The notes under the pieces: model-generated
Told to the model about the DNA's origin: nothing
What the model saw: the letters and a program-made list of their open reading frames with translations, nothing else
The model's database searches: none
Position numbers and translations under genes: made by a program
Origin: Gordionus sp. m RMFG-2023
Taxonomy: Eukaryota > Nematomorpha > Gordioida > Chordodea > Parachordodidae
Direction of reading: 5' to 3'
Assembly: GCF_954871325.1 (NCBI RefSeq)
Contig: NC_088775.1
Location: 17,647,561-17,711,560 of the forward strand
Length of the DNA stretch: 64,000 nt
Shown: piece after piece, positions 56,770 to 64,000 of the stretch
Layout: each line of letters opens with the position of its first letter
Numbering within the stretch: the first letter of the stretch is position 1

Positions 56770-59700
56770 ATGATTTCTTTAAGAAAAGCCTTACAAACTG
56801 ATGTTTTCACAGCACAAGATGAAAGATTACTGTATGCGCTTCATGTATCTAGGATTAGTAAACGCAAAAAGCATGCCCTTTTGTGTATATCAGGTTTGAA
56901 TTGCATTTTTTTTTATTCATACAATTTTAAATTTGAAGCAAATAATGAAGGAAATCAGATTTTCATCTATAAAATTAAAAAGATAGAAAAAAATGAGGCC
57001 TTTAGAAAAATTGCTTGTTGGCCTTTAACAAGTTTAAAGAAAATTGATTGCCATTGTGATGATCCAGTATAAAATCAATATATATATTTTTATATTGTTA
57101 TTTATAAGGAATCTTTGACATTTGATATTTACTTTGAAAAAGCTTATTTATGGGAAGCAAATAATATTAATGAAAAGGAAACTTTCTTAACAACTTTATA
57201 TAAAATGTGTAAAAGGCATCTTGCCCCACTAGAAATGATGCCTGTGTTTCTACATCCACCTTCCAGTCTTGAAGATGGTAATTAAAAATGATACTTATAC
57301 TATTTATTGTTTTAATCTGATAGTTAAGTTTAACTAATTTTATATTTTATAGATTTAATAGGAACTCCAATAAAACCCCAATCTTTATCAAAAGATAAGG
57401 AAATAAAATCCAGTTCTAATCTTGCAGAAAATAGCTTTAATAATGGAATATCATATCAAATAATTTCAAAGAAGGAAGAAAAAGATTTAGAGAAATTAAT
57501 GAATGAATTTGATAAAGACAAGACCTTTGTTGACATTGAAGCTTTTTCAGAAAAACTCGCAAAAGAGTTGAGTGTTTTGGATGGTGTAAGTTAATTAAAA
57601 TTATTTTAATATATTATCTTTTTGGTAATAAGCCAAAAAGGAATTACTTGCTATAATTAGATTTATATTCTGTGAATATGAATATCACAATTATTTCGTA
57701 AATAAAAAAAATATTTGTTGAATAATAGGTTTTAATATTTGTACTATTCAATATTATTTGTACTATTTGTTTATATTTAGAAAATTTTGTAAATATTTAT
57801 TTATTCATTCATATTATATATAAGACTAAGTCCAAAATCTTTTTTAAAAATTTAAAATTGTTTGTTGTAAAAAATTAATGAAACAGTATGTTAAATTTTT
57901 GAAATTTTTCTACAATTTATTATGGACATATTTTAATATCAAAAAAAGTTTATATTTTTTTCTTTCTTTTTTCACCTTTTCTGGTGGTAAGCTCCTTCAA
58001 TTTCTCTCTCCACTTTATTCCTGCTATCTCTTTTTATCTAATTTATATTTGCGATATTCCATTGAAGTATCTTTATCGATTCCATTCCCAATGGAATATT
58101 CTTATCGATTCCATTTGGATCCTCCATCAGAGTATCGCTAACAAGGTCATTGTATCTTGATTACACACCGAAGTTTCAGATCATTGTAAGCTTGATTTCC
58201 CACAGGAGTATCAATCTTGATTGATCTCCCACTGGAGTATCGTTATCAAGTCCATTGTAGATTGGTAGCATTGTGCTAGAATGGCCCTCAAGGTCACCAT
58301 TATCCTAGAGCTGGGAATGGCCCACAAGTTCAGCTGGCCATCTTCTATTTGGTTTTTTGGACAAGTATCCTAGCACCTGGCTATCCAAGCCTGTCGGTGA
58401 CAGGGGTGACATTTATCAGCTCAGAAATTCATCTTATCATATGCCTTTAGTCTTTAAACATCAGTCATATAAGAAAAACATGAAAATTTTTACAATTCCT
58501 TACCAGGATTGAACCTGGGGCCTTGGTTTCCAAGCACACCATAAATTACTAAAATGTTTGTGAAGCATATTTTTTGATATTATGGACTTAGCCTAAGTAA
58601 AATAAAAAATAAATTATCAAGTTTTTATCTAATAGATGAATATTTTATTTTTTACTTTAATTCATCTGCATGTTTTTTCTATATCTGGGGCATTTCATGT
58701 CAAATCAACCAAAAAAAAACGAGATTTTTGAATGACCATCTATATAATGAATGAAAGAGCGATTCCATTTAGCTCTCCCTATTTCAGGTGGAAAATACAT
58801 GCTGTATTTTTCTTAAGTTTAATAAACTTAGATTAAAAATATATTCATATTCAGAGGGCTTTAAAAGTAACAATATCTCAAATGCCAATAATTTTCTTTT
58901 TGCTATATTAAAAAATTTGTAACATATGTTTTTGATGGTTCATGACTAAAAAAGAATGGACCTACTGAGGAGATCTATATTACTTTTTTTATATCCCTGA
59001 GGACTATCATTATCCTTCTTTTTTACTCCACAATTGAGGAAAAGATATGGCTGCTCATTAAACAAGTAATAATAATAGTAGATCCCATAACAGTGACAGG
59101 GCATACCTAAAAACTATCATATCATAAGTTTTAAAAGCACAAAATGGAATATGATAAAGACAAGTGGTTTTTTAATAATAGTTTGTATATAAATTTGCAA
59201 AATGTTTATTTTATAATATAACTTTCTAATAATAATAATCACAGCTTGCTTGCATATTGGCCCAGGACATCATATTGGTTATATTGAGTAGATATTTTTT
59301 ATTTTAATACTAATACATATATATTTTTTATTAAATATATTATATTAAAATGATTTTTAATATATCTCCCATCTATATTTAATTTTTTTATTAAATATAA
59401 TAAAAATTTAAATAGAAATTTTTAAAAATTACTTTCACAACAATGTTAATTTTTTTAATTTTTACTGGAAATAGGAAAACATTTGGATTTTTTTATTTTC
59501 CAATGTATAATTTTAAGGGCCATAAAATGATATATAATTTATAACTCCATCTTAAGTATTTTTATAAAAATAAGATGTAATGAAATCATGCATTGTGTGA
59601 TTTTCAACTTAATTTGGGATGTATATTATGTAACCCCGAAGATGTATATCTCTGAATCTGGTTGAATAGTGCTTTAAAAATTTTATTTTATTAAAATTTA

Positions 59701-62700
59701 CAACACAAATATCTAACATGGCAATTTTCATTCATTTTTAAGATGATATCCAAAACACGTATATTTTCCATTTAGTATAAAATTTATTATAAAAATTAAA
59801 AAGAATGGGGCAAAATATTAATACACTACATAGGTGGAGAAAACTCCCATTAAACAATTTTAAATAGTTATATCTCAGAAAATATTAAAATTTGAAACTT
59901 AAAATTTTGCAGAGATAATATGATATTTTTATTTAAAAAATTTATGGTACTTTTTCTAAAGTTATTAAAAAAATTAATTTTTGGAACCTTCCTTTAATTA
60001 TACATTATGACCAAAAAAATATTAAAAGGTTTAAATTTGATTATATATTTTAAATTAAATATTATTTAATGTTTATAATAGATTGTAAACATTATAAGCA
60101 GTTCTAAAAATTGGGTGAATTTTGTTTGGATAATATTATGAAATCTTTGGATTTTATTTCAATTCTTATTTTCGGTAAATTTAATTTTTATTCATTGTGA
60201 CAATTTTTAGTTTTAGTAAAATCCATAAAAGTGCTATTTTAAAACATGTCACTTGCACATCTATTCTTATTTTTTTATAAAATTATTCTATTTTTTATAA
60301 ATTTTTGAAAAATTGAATTTTCGAATAAAATTGAATATTACGAATCGAATAATGATTTTATTTGTACGAATATGAATTCGCAAACATATATTGCCGAATT
60401 ATTATTCCAGTCAATCTGTGTAATTTTTTATAATGCCTGAAATAGATTCCATCATTTTGTAAAATACTCAGACTATTTTATAAGATATTACACATATTGC
60501 CTTACACACAAGGATGTATATAATATTCACCCAGCTTAAAATAAATATTTCAATCTGAGGCTAAAAACATATAAGTCATTTTAAGGCTTTAGAATTTATC
60601 AAAGAAACGAGAGATGGAATATGAATATATATAATTATGGAAATTTTACTTTCAAAATTAACATATATTTGTATCCTTTTAAGAGTATCGCCGCTGATGG
60701 CGGTACCCTATAATTAATTTTCAATGATATTAAAAAAGTGATAGTTACAATTTTTTTAAATGTAATAATAATAATCAATCAGCTCTTTCGAAATTAATAT
60801 ATCTGTTAAAAGAAATTATTTAATCAGAATACGAGTACATATAAGAAATTATAAAAAGATTATAAATACAACAATTTTGTTAATAACGCTGCATTAAATG
60901 ACGAACCACTTGAACATAACGCATTTACTATAAGTTCGCATTTACTGGCAAGTTCTAACTTAAACCCTACTGTAAACATGGACTATAATTTAAAAAGGAG
61001 CTACAAAAGCAACGTTTAAAAACCAAAGATTCTCTCAAGAAAAAAAATCTTGGAATTTCATAAACCTTATAATCCCAATTATTAAATTTAAAGGTTACCC
61101 AACTCAATTAACACATGATTGACCTCATATAATTTTAGCTCTAGAAAAATTTATTAGTAATTTTTAGTGTTGTTAAATCTTAACCGAGTTGGTTTACTAG
61201 TCAAGTCGTGACTCGAGTAGTTTACGAACTGTTAAACAAACATAATACAAAATTATATATATTTTTTTAAAATATATATTAAAAATGTAGTTTAATTTAA
61301 AAATAATAAATTAACTAGAAAAATTTTTGTAAATATTTTATTTCATAAAAATAAGATCGCTTTTGTTTTTCGTAATAAGATTTTTTGTAAATAATATACC
61401 AAAAAGATTCACCGGCCGAACAAATTTGGCAAAATATTTTTCAGGACCGGGCCGAAGTTTTTAAAATATTTTGAAAGAACAGATATGCCGTTTTTAAAAT
61501 TAAATTATTACGAGTCGGAAAATTTGTGCAAATCAATATGTTAATTACTTGGGTTGGCCTATGGCGACTAAAAAAAAATCAATCTAAGAGAAATTATAAA
61601 ACCTACTAACTGAAAAATTCTAACTACGAGAAAAAAATAATCTTACTTGTAATTCCTAACTGACTCAAATTAAACGATATATGTTTTATTCAACGGAAAC
61701 AAAATTCAAGTTTCTTTATTAAGAAAATAATAATAATCCAATAATTCTTTTTCATAAGAAAAAGAGAAAAAAAAACTAATGATAACTTTTATAATAATCT
61801 ATATCAGAAAAAATATATCATCACATGTAGTTTTTATATCCAATCAACCTTATTTAAATCGGTTGATTGGCATTTCGCGTAATAAACATATATTCGTATA
61901 TACAAATACGACAGCGACCTCTAATAAATATAAGGTAATGAATTTTTAATGACTTGAAATTTTGGGATAAAAATAAGACAATGAAGTAATGAGATAACTT
62001 TTACATTTCGAGGCTTAGATTCGTAAATTTTTTTAAAATATGATATTTATTAATATTGATTTGATAATTTTAATAAAATATTATATAATTAATCTTAGCA
62101 GGCAACAAAAACAATAATAATAACTTGGAATTATTCAAGCCGATTCGAGTTTAAACTCAAGTTCAGAACTCGAGTCGCGACTTGAGTCGATTTATCGCGA
62201 CTTCGACTTGGAGTCAGGAGGACTGCACCATTTAACAACACTACAATTTCGATCAACATCTTTATGTTAAAAAATTTTCTTAACGTTTTTTTTAAATTTA
62301 AAAAATTAACAAAAAATTAAGGTCCCTGAGCTAATGACGAATGGATTGCATTAGAGATAATAAATATCGAACCATTTGAATTAATTGGAGGTCTAGTATA
62401 TTATACTACTCTGTGTCCAAAAACATCAAAAAAATTTAGAATTATATGGCAACAATCTTTTTTTTTAACGGGAAAATAAAAATATGGTAGTCTTTCTTAA
62501 AATTTTATAACTTTTTAAACAAATTTTGGATCCAACACTAAAAAAAAGATTAAGAAAAATTTCATTTCAAAATAGGTCAACATATATTCCCTCATGGGGT
62601 CGGAACTCGATATGAGCCAACTCATGAAAATTGTAGATGGCGCGCTAACACAAGTTGAAATTCTGGAGCACAAGTTAATGGACTGGGACGAGACGTGCCT

Positions 62701-62806
62701 CAATCACGTCCGGGGTCACATGGACCTCATGGACGAAAAGGATAATGCCATCCACCTGGTCGATAAAAACAAAACTGCCCTCAAGCAAGAACTCACCGAA
62801 TTGATT
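56770..62806 (+). CDS. EXOC1: exocyst complex component 1 (Sec3), 5' part, 5 exons
   Basis: Exons are 56770-56893, 56939-57066, 57109-57277, 57353-57585 and 62576-62806, with GT-AG borders, agreeing phases and 295 codons; the gene continues past the window. Sec3 marks exocytic sites and tethers vesicles at the plasma membrane within the eight-subunit exocyst. The N-terminus (KALQTDVFTAQDERLLYALH, SKRKKHALLC) and following segment (IFIYKIKKIEKNE, FDIYFEKAYLWEA) form the PH-like lipid/Rho-binding domain. Next come EEKDLEKLMNEFDKDKTFVD and FSEKLAKELSVLDG, then a coiled coil (QLMKIVDGALTQVEILEHKL, MDWDETCLNHVRGHMDLMDE). All parallel animal EXOC1 in order. The first intron is only 45 bp and a multiple of three; splicing it gives the family's usual spacing. 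The 5-kb fourth intron holds a SINE-like copy and a hAT-type element. Confidence 0.92.
57968..58560 (-). mobile_element. SINE-like copy sharing both ends with the RTE LINE
   Basis: On the minus strand it starts with a B-box-bearing head (AGGTTCAATCCTGGTAAGG, near 58510) and a leader matching 43100-43370 (CACCGACAGGC, AGATGAATTTC, ATGACTGATGT). It ends with GAGCTTACCACCAGAAAAGG, identical to the LINE 3' end at about 40390-40430. The middle has no coding similarity; it holds repeats around GGAGTATC (58030-58260). It looks like a nonautonomous derivative that borrows the LINE's ends. It lies in an EXOC1 intron. Confidence 0.75.
58561..61164. other. EXOC1 intron sequence without recognised features
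   Basis: AT-rich; neither strand shows a recognisable exon. AGTATCGCCGCTGATGGCGG at 60685-60704 is a small GC-rich palindromic spot. Confidence 0.4.
61165..62243. mobile_element. 1.08-kb element with TAGTGTTGTTAA ends and ACTCGAGTC repeats
   Basis: It begins TAGTGTTGTTAAATCTTAAC and ends CACCATTTAACAACACTA. Inside each end are CGTGACTCGAGT and ACTCGAGTCGCGACTTGAGT motifs, as in the ends of 30532-32514. The flanks (GTAATTTT and CAATTTCG) do not clearly match, so it is probably older. It has no coding sequence and sits in the large EXOC1 intron. Confidence 0.7.
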
Positions 62807-64000
62807 GTAAATAATTATATTTTTTGTTTAAGCTAAGTCCAAAATATCAAAAAATATGATCGCAAACTTTTGAAACTTTATAGAAAAAACATAAGCCTTA
62901 ATATAAACACCACAACATTATTCTAGAAAATTTCAAAAATTTTACATATGATTTCTTTAAAATTTTAAAACTTCTTTGATCGAAGGGTAGACATTTTAAC
63001 TTGTTCGGGTTTTAATTTAAAAAAATTTCTCGAATTCTATTGAGCCTGGAAAATTGGTCCGATACAGGGCTATTATTTATGTTAAATATAATAAAAAAGT
63101 TTGTATAATTTGGGCATCCTAATCTGAAAAATTTTTGGCCTGAGTTGCCTATAGCTAGACAAGTATCAAACTCCGAATTTTATCGCTATTTTAATTTTAA
63201 AAAATGGTATCACAATATATCTTGGCTTACGTAATAGATATTTATAGTTTGAAAATGCTCATTATAACAAAAATATAATACTCTTAAGAATTTTAAACCT
63301 CCCTTATATTAATTTTTTTTGAGAATGCTCAAACAGAATTTTTAAGCTTATTTTACCTAAATTCCTTTTTTTTCAAAAAGATCTTTTTAAATCGACGAAT
63401 AAAAAAAAATAGAAAGAATAAAATTGTGATAAAAATAACTACTATTTATCATATGTAATTAGACAGTGGAAATTTGTGATAATGACTAGAGTTGCAAGTC
63501 TTTATAAGAAAGTAGAACCATATTTTTCTAATTTTTACACATAAAAAACTTTCATGATTGAAATCAAAAATTTTTTTATCCCTTAAAAAAATCTTAAATG
63601 CGATCTTTAAACGATTTTTTTTAATTTGCAAAATTTTGAAACTTTTCGAATCATTAATAAGGGCTTGGACACAACCAAATAACTTGCGAAATAAATTCTT
63701 AGCTAACTTGGACATGCCAAGAATTGGATGAATTTCTAAATTTGATTTAGAATTTCACTAATATAATCATAGAGTATTTCAGATAGTTTAATTAAGTTTT
63801 ATTAAAAAAAATTAATGGGAGTTTATGATTCCTTAATTATAAAATCCCTCAAAAAACTATAAAATTGGTAAAAGCCCATATACAATTTATCTTAAACTAC
63901 TCCTTTTCAAAAATATACATAAGTCCTACCCTATATCTGGCGGCCCATTCTTTTCTATAAAGATGAATGTTTGAGAAAGTGATTGAACATTTATATGCTT
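62807..64000. other. EXOC1 intron, no further exon seen
   Basis: Downstream of the donor at 62807 nothing resembles the next EXOC1 exon (expected to continue the coiled coil). It should lie right of the window. Confidence 0.45.

Noticed and set aside
61165-62243. An EXOC1 exon in this interval
   Set aside because: The phases of exons 57353-57585 and 62576-62806 already join without a gap relative to the family, and this stretch has transposon ends.

Overview
The window is a very AT-rich, intron-bearing eukaryotic chromosome segment. It holds two recognisable host genes, both on the + strand and both cut by a window edge. The 3' part of a TBC1D22-type Rab-GAP gene lies at 3597-15467. The 5' part of an exocyst subunit 1 (EXOC1/Sec3) gene lies at 56770-62806 and runs off the right edge. 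Both proteins match animal versions residue by residue in the conserved blocks, so an invertebrate animal or close relative is the best inference; I cannot name the species. Some introns are very short (42-65 bp) and others are several kb long and full of transposons.

Almost everything else is transposon. The dominant signal is a dense population of hAT-type DNA elements. Most end in TAGTGTTGTTAA-like, CAGGG-like or CAGCGTC-like termini, and about ten elements carry an 8-bp target-site duplication (TSD), eight of them perfect and the rest one or two bases off. About ten hAT transposase genes or fragments are visible. One of them (27041-29428, four exons, 630 codons) reads open from end to end.

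Layout. 1-3.6 kb: end of a hAT-like element and small fold-back elements. 3.6-15.5 kb: TBC1D22 exons, with a 5-kb hAT (8823-13835) in one intron that itself holds a 3.6-kb element with ~900-bp inverted arms (9151-12773). 15.5-22 kb: intergenic, with a small hAT (17258-18048) and the fossil of a DIRS-like retroelement (about 18.8-21.0 kb). 22.0-35.7 kb: a compound element with an 8-bp TSD, holding a PIF/Harbinger transposase gene and a convergent MADF-domain gene; an 8.8-kb hAT with an open transposase (24145-32984) sits in a transposase exon and carries a further nested element (30532-32514). 37.3-48.7 kb: an 11.5-kb fold-back element with repeat-built arms, holding minisatellites, an RTE-type LINE (about 40.38-43.44 kb, minus) and another hAT (46627-48348). 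50.5-55.0 kb: a four-element, three-level nest of hAT elements. 55.2-56.8 kb: a tandem duplication of the EXOC1 promoter and start of exon 1, with a transposon at its junction. 56.8-64 kb: EXOC1 exons, with a LINE-derived SINE-like copy and another TAGTGTTGTTAA element in the large intron.

The two host genes do separate jobs in membrane traffic (Rab inactivation; vesicle tethering at the plasma membrane). No operon-like logic joins them. The main interest is the nesting of the elements, whose insertion order can be read from TSDs and from uninterrupted paralogous copies in the same window.
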